Assembly: GCF_902506065.1 (NCBI RefSeq)
Contig: NZ_LR732912.1
Location: forward strand, 3,159,388 to 3,223,387
Source of the DNA: Arthrobacter sp. 9V
GTDB lineage: Bacteria; Actinomycetota; Actinomycetes; Actinomycetales; Micrococcaceae
DNA length: 64,000 nucleotides
Reading direction: 5' to 3'
Made by a program: the position numbers and the translations under genes. Below the pieces are notes generated by a model that had not been told where the DNA came from, searched no databases, and saw only the letters and a list, made by a program, of their open reading frames with translations. Positions 18,489 to 26,013 of this stretch are shown here, piece after piece (position 1 is the first letter of the stretch; each line of letters starts with the position of its first letter).

Positions 18489-19058
18489 GTGGCTACGACA
18501 TCCCCACTCCGCCCGCGTGGTCGTGGTCGTCTGCTCGGCCCGCAGCAGTTTTTGATCGCGCTACTCGTTGTGGGGTTCTTGATGATGACGGGGTGCGGCA
18601 TGAGTTCACCAAATAGCGGACAACCCGACGAGCCGGGACCTGGAGAGCGGAGCGCCGAGGAGGTGTTCACAGACTTCATGGATGCCATGGAGGACACCGT
18701 CCAGCAGTCGGGCACGACGTGGCCGGGGTGGGACCGCAATGACACAGTAGATTACGTGTCGGAGCCTTGCGGGGTGCACGCGCGGGCCGACGGCCGACTG
18801 TATCAGCGCCAGATCAAAGGCGGTCCCGTGGACGATCCGTCGGCGGCTGTGGGCCGGATGAAAGCTCACTGGGAATCCAAGGGCTACACGATCGGAAACA
18901 TCTTCGACAACATGGGCGCCAACACCACAGGTATCGAGATCACTGCGTCGACGCCTCGGGGCAAGGTCTTGATCTTCACGCCGTCCAAGCATGTCAGCTT
19001 CATCATGGTGATGGGCGAATGCACTTTGGATCCGGCTGCCCGAAAGAAGACCACCTGA
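18489..19058 (+). CDS. lipoprotein paralogue 3, candidate immunity protein
   Basis: A 189-residue lipoprotein starting with GTG on the base after the stop of paralogue 2. The lipobox ends MTGC. The mature part is almost the same as paralogue 1 (EPCGVHARADGRLYQRQ; NIFDNMGANTTGIEI) and clearly closer to it than to paralogue 2, so copies 1 and 3 duplicated, or exchanged sequence, more recently. Only the signal region is distinct (TTSPLRPRGRGRLLG). Confidence 0.75.
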   Translation: MATTSPLRPRGRGRLLGPQQFLIALLVVGFLMMTGCGMSSPNSGQPDEPGPGERSAEEVFTDFMDAMEDTVQQSGTTWPGWDRNDTVDYVSEPCGVHARADGRLYQRQIKGGPVDDPSAAVGRMKAHWESKGYTIGNIFDNMGANTTGIEITASTPRGKVLIFTPSKHVSFIMVMGECTLDPAARKKTT

Positions 19059-19097
19059 ATGGCTGGCTTGTCCCGCCCCCGCCCCTTCGGCCGCAGA
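19059..19097 (+). pseudogene. 5' remnant of a fourth lipoprotein gene
   Basis: Directly after the stop of paralogue 3, an ATG opens a stretch (MAGLSRPRPFG) that matches the first dozen codons of paralogue 2 (MTGLSRPRPFG) with only about three base differences in 35. Similarity ends abruptly and runs into the hairpin at 19116. This is best explained as the scar of unequal crossing-over in the tandem array. The frame stays open to 19289 but nothing there resembles the family. Confidence 0.6.
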
Positions 19098-19115
19098 CAG
19101 GCCCTAACGCCAAAT

Positions 19116-19172
19116 CGCGGGTCCGCTGCCCAATACGCCGTTGCTGAACGGCGAATTGGTAGCGGACCCGCG
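19116..19172. terminator. large hairpin between convergent operons
   Basis: Arms of 27 and 26 bases (19116-19142 and 19147-19172) pair with one mismatch and one bulge around a four-base loop GCTG. It stands between the 3' ends of the lipoprotein array (plus) and the citrate transporter gene (minus) and probably ends both transcripts. There is no clear U-tract on either side. Confidence 0.7.
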
Positions 19173-19198
19173 AATTCGACACCCGGGAAGTTGGCAGG

Positions 19199-20707
19199 TC
19201 AGCCGATGCCGATTGCTCCGGTCAGGACCCCGACAACCAGCATGACCACCGAGATGACTGCCGTGCGCCAGAGAACCTTCTTGTGGTGATCGCCCAAGTC
19301 CACTTTGGCGAGGGAGACCAGCAAGAGGATAGCCGGAACCAGGGGGCTCTGCAGGTGGAACGGCTGCCCGGTGATGGAAGCACGGGCCATATCCACTGCA
19401 TCCACCCCGTAGTGGGCGGCGGTTTCGGAGAGGACCGGCAGGACGCCGAAGTAGAAGGCGTCATTGCTCATGAAGAACGTCATGGGGATGCTCAGCAGGC
19501 CGGTAATGACTGCCATGAACGGGCCCATGTCTGCGGGGATGATCTGGACGAGCCACTCGGACATTGCTTTGACCATGCCCGTGCCATTGAGGACACCGGT
19601 GAGGACTGCGGCAGCCATGACCATGCTGACAACCGCAACGATGGACGGTGCGTGGGCAATCAGTTGTGCGCCCTGGTCCTTGACCTTGGGGAAGTTGACC
19701 AACAGGGCGATCGCCGAGCCAACCATGAACACGAACGGCAGCGGAACAATGTTGGCCACCAGGACCACCATGACCGCCACGGTCAAGGCGAGGTTGAACC
19801 AGAACAGCTTGGGTCGCAGAGTGGAGCGGTTGGGGTCCAGTGCCGTGTCCGCCATGGCGGTGTCGTGGTCGTCAACCAGCGTGGCCGGGTCTTCGAGAAC
19901 CACGACGCCGGCGCCTCCGCCAGTGCCCGGCTTGCGTGTAGTGGCAGTTGAGCCGTTGCGGCCAAAGCCGAAGCGGCCTGCACCAAAGCCTGAACCTGAG
20001 CCCGAACCGGCGGCGACGGAACCGCCGCGGCCAGTGCCGCCGTCGAACGCTTCAGAAGGATCGGCGACGTCGCCCCAGATCTCGGGAGCGGTGGTGCGGA
20101 GGCGGTTGCGTTCCTGCAGGCCGAGCAACCAGGCGAAGACCAGAACCACGATCAGGCCGACGATGAGTGAAGGGACCATGGGCACGAAGACGTCGTTGAC
20201 GTCGAGCTTGAGCGCGGTTGCTGCGCGGGCGGTGGGGCCACCCCAGGGCAGGATGTTCATGGTGCCGTTGGCCAGGCCCGCCACGCAGGTGAGGACCACG
20301 GGACTCATCTTGAGCCGCAGGTACACCGGGAGCATGGCGGCTGTGGTGAGGATGAAGGTGGTGGAGCCGTCGCCGTCCAGGGAGACTGCGGCTGCCAGTA
20401 TGGCGGTGCCCAGGACCACCTTTGCGGGGTCGTTACCCAGCTTGCGCAGGATGAACTTCACCAGGGGGTCGAAGAGCCCGACGTCGATCATCAAACCGAA
20501 GTAGATGATGGCGAACATGAGGAGCGCGGCCGTGGACGTCATGGACTTCATTGAATCCATGACCATGGGTCCGATGCCGAGGCCCGCTCCGGCGAAAAGG
20601 CCGAAGATGGTGGGGACGATGATCAGCGCCAGGACGGGCGTCAATTTTTTGGTCATGATCAGGACCATGAATACCGCAATCATTGCGAATCCAAGCAAAA
20701 CCAGCAC
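19199..20707 (-). CDS. CitMHS-family citrate transporter
   Basis: A 502-residue inner-membrane symporter of the CitMHS family (citrate complexed with Mg2+, Ca2+ or another divalent metal, with H+). It has about 11-12 hydrophobic segments and the family motifs SLDGDGSTTFILTTAAMLP and GGPTARAATAL. The GTG at 20707 has AAGGAG six bases upstream. An unusual central cytoplasmic loop (about residues 215-285) is rich in Gly and Ser, followed by an acidic stretch. It diverges from a CitA/CitB-like two-component pair, which is the likely activator. Confidence 0.9.
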   Translation of the reverse strand: MLVLLGFAMIAVFMVLIMTKKLTPVLALIIVPTIFGLFAGAGLGIGPMVMDSMKSMTSTAALLMFAIIYFGLMIDVGLFDPLVKFILRKLGNDPAKVVLGTAILAAAVSLDGDGSTTFILTTAAMLPVYLRLKMSPVVLTCVAGLANGTMNILPWGGPTARAATALKLDVNDVFVPMVPSLIVGLIVVLVFAWLLGLQERNRLRTTAPEIWGDVADPSEAFDGGTGRGGSVAAGSGSGSGFGAGRFGFGRNGSTATTRKPGTGGGAGVVVLEDPATLVDDHDTAMADTALDPNRSTLRPKLFWFNLALTVAVMVVLVANIVPLPFVFMVGSAIALLVNFPKVKDQGAQLIAHAPSIVAVVSMVMAAAVLTGVLNGTGMVKAMSEWLVQIIPADMGPFMAVITGLLSIPMTFFMSNDAFYFGVLPVLSETAAHYGVDAVDMARASITGQPFHLQSPLVPAILLLVSLAKVDLGDHHKKVLWRTAVISVVMLVVGVLTGAIGIG

Positions 20708-20881
20708 GGCCGGCTCCTTACTACTGTGAATGGCGCCACGTCGGTGTGATGCGCACTACAGACGATATGGTGGCGGTCGTCACGGGTGGGGGTTTCGGGG
20801 AATTGTTGGGAATACTGCTCGTTGCGAACGTTTTGCGCATTGTGCTCAGTGATTCAATGGATCAGGAGGAAAGGAGCAAAG

Positions 20882-22651
20882 GTGCCGCGCAACAGCCGAG
20901 TCAGTATGCGTTTCTCCACCCAAACCCTTCTCCTCCAGCTGGGTGTTGTCCTATTGGTGGTTCTGCTCAGCGGCACCGTCCACGCTTGGCTCGTGTACGA
21001 ACGCATCGGTACCGAAGCCGAAAATCAAGCACTTACCCTCGCCAGGACCGTCGCCGCGGATCCTGATATCCGATCCGGCGTCCAAGCCATCAGCAAAGAA
21101 GAAGGAACGCCTCCCCCGGAGGTCCTCGCCGCCGGCAGCCTTCAAACTGCCGCTGAGGCAGTTCGGATCCGGACCGGCGCCTTGTTCGTGGTCATCACCG
21201 ATGAAACCGGGTTGAGGCTTGCCCATCCTGAGACTGCACGGCTGGGTGAACGCGTCAGTACGGACCCGACAGTTGCCCTTGGAGGGCAGGAAATCACCAC
21301 TCGCAACACCGGAACGTTGGGACCCTCGGCCGGGGCAAAGGTGCCGGTCTACGCGCCGGATAGCTCTGCGACGATTGTGGGCGAAGTCAGTGTGGGCTAT
21401 TCCGTGGAGTCGTTGAGCAACAGCCTGGCCCGCGACATCGTACCCATTGCCCTCACCGCCGGCGGCGCCCTCCTTGCCGGTGTGCTGGCATCATTCCTGC
21501 TCCGGCGCAGGCTGCAGCGGCTCACGCTAGGCCTGGAGCCGGAGGAGATCAGCACCCTGGTTCACGATCAAGTTGCCGTACTCCAAGGCGTGGATGATGG
21601 CGTCATTGGCATCGCCGCTGACGGACGCATCTCGGTGTTCAACGCCGCCGCGGCACGACTCCTGGACATGCCGGACGCCACTGGCCAGGACTGGTCATCC
21701 ACTCCGGTCCCTGAAAAGCTCAAGCAGCTCACCCGACCGGCAGCACGTGATGCGGAAGCCGTGGAAGTAGTGGCCGGCGGACGCGTTTTGGTAGCCAGCG
21801 CCCGTAAAGCCTGGCACCGGCAGGAGGACCTCGGTTGGGTGGTCATGTTGCGGGACCGCACTGAATTGCAGCAACTCACCCGCCAGCTCGACGCCGTAGG
21901 GACCATGTCCACGGCACTCCGGGCCCAACGGCACGAGTTTGCCAACCAACTTCACACCATTGCCGGCTTCATGAGCATCGGCCAGCACGATGCCGCCAAG
22001 GAGTACCTGGCCAGGATCTCGGCAACCGGGCCGCTGAAGTTCCCGGTGGAACAGGCTGAGCTGCTCCAGGACACCTACCTTCAGGCGTTCGTTGGCGCGA
22101 AAGGTGTGGAGGCATCAGAGCGCGGCGTGACCCTCCGCGTCGGACCCGAAACACTGGTCCGTGGACACGTGGCCGATCCGCAGGACGTCACCACAGTGCT
22201 CGGCAACCTGATCGACAACGCGGTGAGCGCCGCCGTCGCCGGCTCTTCAACCGAGCGTTGGGTGGAGGTTGAACTGCTGGACGACGCCGCCCAAACCGGC
22301 GGGACATTGCACATTGTGGTGGGCGATTCAGGAGACGGTTTGCGGAGCCTGGAACCGGAGGAGATTTTCGCGGAAGGATTTACGACGTCGGAACACCCGG
22401 TACGCTCGGGGGCTGGACACGGTTTGGGGCTGGCACTGGTGCGGCAGCTTGCGCGGCGGCGTGGCGGTGATGTCCGCGTCCTGGAGCCCGGCACACAGGG
22501 TGGTCCGGGCGCCGTGTTCATGGCCACTATCCCCGGCGTCATGGATTCCGCGGAGCAGATGGGCACGGAGCAGATGGGCACGGAGCAGATGGGCGCGGGG
22601 CCTGTGGGCACTGGAGCGGACGCAACGTTGAGGGAGGACAACAATGGCTGA
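20882..22651 (+). CDS. CitA/DcuS-type sensor histidine kinase
   Basis: A 589-residue membrane kinase. The GTG at 20882 follows an AGGAGG...AAGGAG run; upstream in-frame starts lack one. Two membrane helices (about 16-37 and 185-205) flank an extracytoplasmic PAS-like sensor domain of the citrate/C4-dicarboxylate type. Then come a cytoplasmic PAS and the kinase core with phospho-acceptor His351 (QRHEFANQLHTI), N box NLIDNA, GDSGDGL and GAGHGLGLALVR. The tail has a three-fold EQMGT repeat encoded by 15-bp units. It overlaps its response regulator by eight bases. Given the divergent CitMHS gene, the signal is probably citrate or a related acid. Confidence 0.9.
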   Translation: MPRNSRVSMRFSTQTLLLQLGVVLLVVLLSGTVHAWLVYERIGTEAENQALTLARTVAADPDIRSGVQAISKEEGTPPPEVLAAGSLQTAAEAVRIRTGALFVVITDETGLRLAHPETARLGERVSTDPTVALGGQEITTRNTGTLGPSAGAKVPVYAPDSSATIVGEVSVGYSVESLSNSLARDIVPIALTAGGALLAGVLASFLLRRRLQRLTLGLEPEEISTLVHDQVAVLQGVDDGVIGIAADGRISVFNAAAARLLDMPDATGQDWSSTPVPEKLKQLTRPAARDAEAVEVVAGGRVLVASARKAWHRQEDLGWVVMLRDRTELQQLTRQLDAVGTMSTALRAQRHEFANQLHTIAGFMSIGQHDAAKEYLARISATGPLKFPVEQAELLQDTYLQAFVGAKGVEASERGVTLRVGPETLVRGHVADPQDVTTVLGNLIDNAVSAAVAGSSTERWVEVELLDDAAQTGGTLHIVVGDSGDGLRSLEPEEIFAEGFTTSEHPVRSGAGHGLGLALVRQLARRRGGDVRVLEPGTQGGPGAVFMATIPGVMDSAEQMGTEQMGTEQMGAGPVGTGADATLREDNNG

Positions 22652-23303
22652 GGATTTGCGCGTGTTGATTGTGGACGACGACTTCCATGTAGCAAGGCTC
22701 CACGCAGCCTTTGTGGATTCCGTGGCCGGTTTCATGGCATTGGCGCCTGCCGGGTCCGTGTCCCAGGCATTGCAGGCAATTCACAGTCTTCGTCCCGATC
22801 TTGTGCTGTTGGACGTCTATCTGCCGGACGGCTCCGGCTTGGACCTGTTGGGTCAGTTGGATGTGGACGCCGTGATGCTGACGGCCGCCTCTGATGCCCA
22901 ATCCATCAAGGTTGCCCTGCGGCGCGGAGCGTTGGGCTACATGCTGAAGCCCTTCACCGCCGAATCCCTCTCCCAACAGCTGAGATCCTATGCACGGTAT
23001 CGCCGCATCCTTGGGCAGCAAACAGCCGTTGACCAGGTCACCATAGAACGCGCCAAACGCTCCCTGATTCCAGGCGACGTCACACCGTCAGCCAAACCCC
23101 GCTCAGCCACGGAAGCGGCGGTCCTGGAGTCGTTGCTTCCCGGCGAGCAATATTCAGCTGCCGAGGTGGCCGAGAGGGTGGGCGTGTCCAGGGCCACGGC
23201 GCAAAGGTACCTGTCCTCGCTCGCCGACGACGGCGCCGTCGAAATTCAACTGCGCTATGGAACCACGGGCCGCCCGGAACACCGCTACGGCATCCCCGGC
23301 TGA
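22644..23303 (+). CDS. CitB/DcuR-type response regulator
   Basis: A 219-residue regulator. The receiver domain has acidic residues in VDDDF and phospho-acceptor Asp57 in LLDVYLPDGSG, with the conserved Lys in MLKPF. The C-terminal part carries a helix-turn-helix (YSAAEVAERVGVSRATAQRYL, shown here as the landmark near residues 170-190). It is coupled to the sensor kinase by overlap. The likely target is the divergent CitMHS promoter in the 20708-20881 gap, in which I could not define an operator. Confidence 0.9.
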   Translation: MAEDLRVLIVDDDFHVARLHAAFVDSVAGFMALAPAGSVSQALQAIHSLRPDLVLLDVYLPDGSGLDLLGQLDVDAVMLTAASDAQSIKVALRRGALGYMLKPFTAESLSQQLRSYARYRRILGQQTAVDQVTIERAKRSLIPGDVTPSAKPRSATEAAVLESLLPGEQYSAAEVAERVGVSRATAQRYLSSLADDGAVEIQLRYGTTGRPEHRYGIPG

Positions 23304-23312
23304 CCCAAGTAA

Positions 23313-23360
23313 GGGACAGCAAACGCTCTTATGAAGGCCCAATGGAGCGTTTACTGTCCC
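23313..23360. terminator. hairpin between response regulator and ridA-family gene
   Basis: GGGACAGCAAACGCTC (23313-23328) pairs with 23345-23360 with one mismatch in 16, around a 16-base loop. It lies between two convergent genes, ten bases after the regulator stop, so it is a probable bidirectional terminator. Confidence 0.65.
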
Positions 23361-23373
23361 CCAGTTGGGTGGG

Positions 23374-23754
23374 TTAGGCGGACTTTTGCGCCACCAGCTC
23401 GATCTCCACCAACATTTCCGGGTCGAGGAACGGCAGGACGTGCACCAGGGCCAGGGTGGGGCGGATCTCCCCGAAGACTTCGCCGTGCGCGCGGCCGGCA
23501 TCTTCCCACTTGCTGATGTCCGTCAGGTACAGCTTGGACTGCACAACGTCCTGGTAGGAGAAGCCGGCATCTTCCAGAACAGCGCCGAGCTTTTCCAGGA
23601 TGTACTTGGTCTGGGAATAGAAGTCGTCGCCAACGATCCCGTCAGGTCCGGAAGCAGCCGTGGCCGAAATGAAGAGGGTGTTGTCCACCTGGACTGCACG
23701 GGAATATCCAAGGGTCTGTTCCCAAACCGAACCCGTGCCGAATGTCTTGCGCAT
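23374..23754 (-). CDS. RidA (YjgF/YER057c/UK114) family protein
   Basis: A 126-residue protein of the RidA superfamily. Members typically hydrolyse reactive enamine/imine intermediates made by PLP enzymes. The motif GEIRPTLALVHV holds the conserved Arg, and LFISATAAS is the usual N-terminal strand. The C-terminal Pro-Phe-Leu (VLPFLDPEMLVEIE) differs from the strict RidA signature, so it belongs to one of the Rid1-7-like subgroups of less certain activity. A single gene, 58 bases from the GNAT gene on the same strand. Confidence 0.85.
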   Translation of the reverse strand: MRKTFGTGSVWEQTLGYSRAVQVDNTLFISATAASGPDGIVGDDFYSQTKYILEKLGAVLEDAGFSYQDVVQSKLYLTDISKWEDAGRAHGEVFGEIRPTLALVHVLPFLDPEMLVEIELVAQKSA

Positions 23755-23811
23755 GCCGCGCCTTTCCTGTCGCTTCGCACGGTCCGGTGACCGGCGTTTA
23801 CGAAGGAAACT

Positions 23812-24324
23812 TTATGACTGCGGGAGGTCCAGCCGGTAAACGAACAGCTTTATGTCGGTCCCGGGGACGAACCAGTCGCGGTGCGGGGCACGGTCAAAGC
23901 CCGTTCGCGCATACAGAGCGTTGGCACTTTCCCACGTGGCACCTGTGGTCAGGGAGACTGCGTTGATTCCGTCCATGGACTTTGCCTGCTCCACGACGGC
24001 CTGCACCAACGCGCGGCCGGCCCCCGACCGTTGGACTGCCGGATCCACCACGAGGGTACGGAGTTCCAGTTCGTCCTCGAGGCCGATATCGGAAAAGCCG
24101 CCCCCGGCCGGTGCCGCCGTTACCGAGCCGATAACCTCGCCGTTGCGCTCCGCCACCAGGATCTCGGCGTGCTCCGCGCGTCCGGCCACGTCCTGAAGCT
24201 TCTGCAGGTACGGGTGATCAGCGTCGCCGTAGTACCCCGCAGTGACGTAGGACTCCTGCGTAATCCGGGCAACGGCGTCGTAGTCTTCGGGCAGGGCGGG
24301 ACGGACGGTAATCGGGGAAAGCAC
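23812..24324 (-). CDS. GNAT-family N-acetyltransferase
   Basis: A 170-residue single-domain acetyltransferase. Motif A is seen as LVVDPAVQRSGAGRALVQAV, with the acetyl-CoA pyrophosphate loop QRSGAG. The end (YARTGFDRAPHRDWFVPG) is the usual beta-bulge/helix. The GTG start at 24324 is the first plausible one, without a strong ribosome site. The substrate is unknown. It diverges from the LLM monooxygenase leader. Confidence 0.85.
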   Translation of the reverse strand: MLSPITVRPALPEDYDAVARITQESYVTAGYYGDADHPYLQKLQDVAGRAEHAEILVAERNGEVIGSVTAAPAGGGFSDIGLEDELELRTLVVDPAVQRSGAGRALVQAVVEQAKSMDGINAVSLTTGATWESANALYARTGFDRAPHRDWFVPGTDIKLFVYRLDLPQS

Positions 24325-24451
24325 CTACCAATGGTAGTGGGGCTTGATGCACCAAAGGCTCCAAAAGCCCCTTTTGGTGATGGAACTATCAGTCACGTTG
24401 AGAACGCGCGACGTCGGAATGGTTGCCGGGCGCTATGCCGCCCGGTCCCGG

Positions 24452-24511
24452 ATGGGCTGCTTTTTGTGTTGCCTCCCGTGGCGTCGAATTGAGTTGCGTT
24501 GCGTGCAGTGA
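24452..24511 (+). CDS. Cys-rich leader peptide (uORF) upstream of the LLM monooxygenase
   Basis: A 19-codon ORF, MGCFLCCLPWRRIELRCVQ, ends with TGA 113 bases before the LLM start. Four of its 19 codons are Cys, two of them adjacent. Polycysteine uORFs upstream of sulfur-metabolism genes act as cysteine-responsive attenuators in mycobacteria. The position, orientation and gene class fit that model. The start has no strong ribosome site, as in many leaderless uORFs. Expression and attenuation are inferred, not shown. Confidence 0.5.
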   Translation: MGCFLCCLPWRRIELRCVQ

Positions 24512-24624
24512 ACCCCGGTTTCCTGCTGTTGCGAAGACATGTCGGGCCGCTGGCGGACGTCTCCGGACCCGTGCTTGAGTTGCCACACACCAGCCGCAAA
24601 ACCGTCCTGACTCGAGGAGCAACC

Positions 24625-25992
24625 ATGACCTTGCCAGACCGCCAACTCCACCTGAACGCGTTCCTGATGAGCACCGGACACCACGAAGCATCGTGGCGTC
24701 TGCCTGAGAGCGATCCCCTTGCCTCTACCAAGGTGGAGCATTACCAGCATCTGGCCCGTACAGCCGAACGAGGAAAGCTGGACTCCATCTTCTTCGCCGA
24801 CTCCCCTGTCCTTTTCGGTGAAGTGGGACGGCGCCCCGCCGGGAAGCTGGAGCCCACCGTGCTGTTGACGGCCCTCGCCGCGGCGACCCAAAAGATTGGA
24901 CTGATCGCCACGGCGTCCACCACTTACAACGATCCCTTCAATCTTGCCCGCCGCTTCGCCTCCGTTGACTGGGTCAGCGGAGGCCGCGCCGGCTGGAACG
25001 TTGTGACCACTGCCGGTCCTGATGCCGCCCGGAACTTCGGCGTGGATGACCAGCCGGCCCACGCAGTCCGTTATGAACGGGCCGCCGAATTCATTGAGGT
25101 CGCCCAAAAGCTGTGGGACAGCTGGGAAGATGACGCCGTTCTGGCTGACAAAGCTGATGGCGTCTGGGGCGACGATACAAAGATCCGCACGGTGGACCAC
25201 GAAGGCAAACACTTCCGCGTCCGTGGCCCGCTGAACGTCCCTCGCTCCCCGCAGGGCCATCCGCTGATCGTCCAGGCCGGGTCCTCGGAAAACGGCAAAA
25301 ACCTGGCAGCACAGTACGCGGAAGCCGTGTTTACCGCGCACCAGACCCTCGCCGACGCACAGGCTTTCTACGCAGACCTGAAGGCACGCACCGCAGCGGC
25401 GGGCCGTGACCCGGAAGGGATCAAGATCCTGCCCGGAATTGTCCCGGTGATCGGCTCCACCGAAGCTGAGGCCCTCAAGCTCGAGCGTGAACTGGACCAG
25501 CTCATCAAACCGGAGTATGCCCGGGAGCAGCTGGCCAAGACCCTGCGCGTTGCCCCTGAGGATCTTCCTTTGGATCGGCAACTGCCGGCGGACCTGCCCA
25601 CCGAGGACGACATTGAAGGTTCAAAGAGCCGCTACACGCTGATTGTGGAGCTGGCCAGGCGCGAACAGCTCACAGTCCGCCAGCTGATCGGCCGACTCGG
25701 TGGCGGACGCGGACACCGGACCTTCTCCGGGACACCGGAACAGGTGGCCGATGCCATCCAGGACTGGTTCATTGCACGCGCTGCCGACGGCTTCAACATC
25801 ATGCCGCCGGTCCTTCCTTCCGGTTTGGAGATCTTCGTGGACCACGTGGTGCCCATCCTCCAGCAGCGCGGCCTGTTCCGCACGGAATACACCGCATCCA
25901 CCCTTCGCGGGCACTACGGCTTGGCACGCCCGCAGAACCAGTACGCCGGGAACGCCCCGCAGGAGCTCACGTCCATCGGTTCAGCGTTCTAG
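24625..25992 (+). CDS. LLM-class flavin-dependent monooxygenase (NtaA/SnaA/DszA family)
   Basis: A 455-residue TIM-barrel FMNH2-dependent monooxygenase. The ATG at 24625 follows GAGGAG; the longer frame from 24499 overlaps the leader and is rejected. The family marks are LDSIFFADSP, the GGRAGWNVVTT segment and a late FSGTPEQVADAIQDWF. Relatives desulfurise or oxidise organosulfur compounds (DszA, SsuD-like) or cleave aminopolycarboxylates (NtaA); a partner flavin reductase must come from elsewhere. The Cys-coded leader upstream favours a role in scavenging sulfur (inference). Confidence 0.88.
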   Translation: MTLPDRQLHLNAFLMSTGHHEASWRLPESDPLASTKVEHYQHLARTAERGKLDSIFFADSPVLFGEVGRRPAGKLEPTVLLTALAAATQKIGLIATASTTYNDPFNLARRFASVDWVSGGRAGWNVVTTAGPDAARNFGVDDQPAHAVRYERAAEFIEVAQKLWDSWEDDAVLADKADGVWGDDTKIRTVDHEGKHFRVRGPLNVPRSPQGHPLIVQAGSSENGKNLAAQYAEAVFTAHQTLADAQAFYADLKARTAAAGRDPEGIKILPGIVPVIGSTEAEALKLERELDQLIKPEYAREQLAKTLRVAPEDLPLDRQLPADLPTEDDIEGSKSRYTLIVELARREQLTVRQLIGRLGGGRGHRTFSGTPEQVADAIQDWFIARAADGFNIMPPVLPSGLEIFVDHVVPILQQRGLFRTEYTASTLRGHYGLARPQNQYAGNAPQELTSIGSAF

Positions 25993-26013
25993 CTGCGCCA
26001 AAGGCTCGCAGTT

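Noticed and set aside
19059..19289. A 76-residue gene after the lipoprotein array
   Set aside because: Only the first dozen codons resemble the paralogue; the rest crosses the hairpin at 19116-19172 and the end of the citrate transporter gene.
24499..24624. N-terminal extension of the LLM monooxygenase (contains LLLRRHVGPLADVS)
   Set aside because: It precedes a good ribosome site and ATG at 24625, overlaps the Cys-rich leader and does not match the family N-terminus. The RRHV motif faintly recalls other actinobacterial leader peptides but there is no Cys in this frame.
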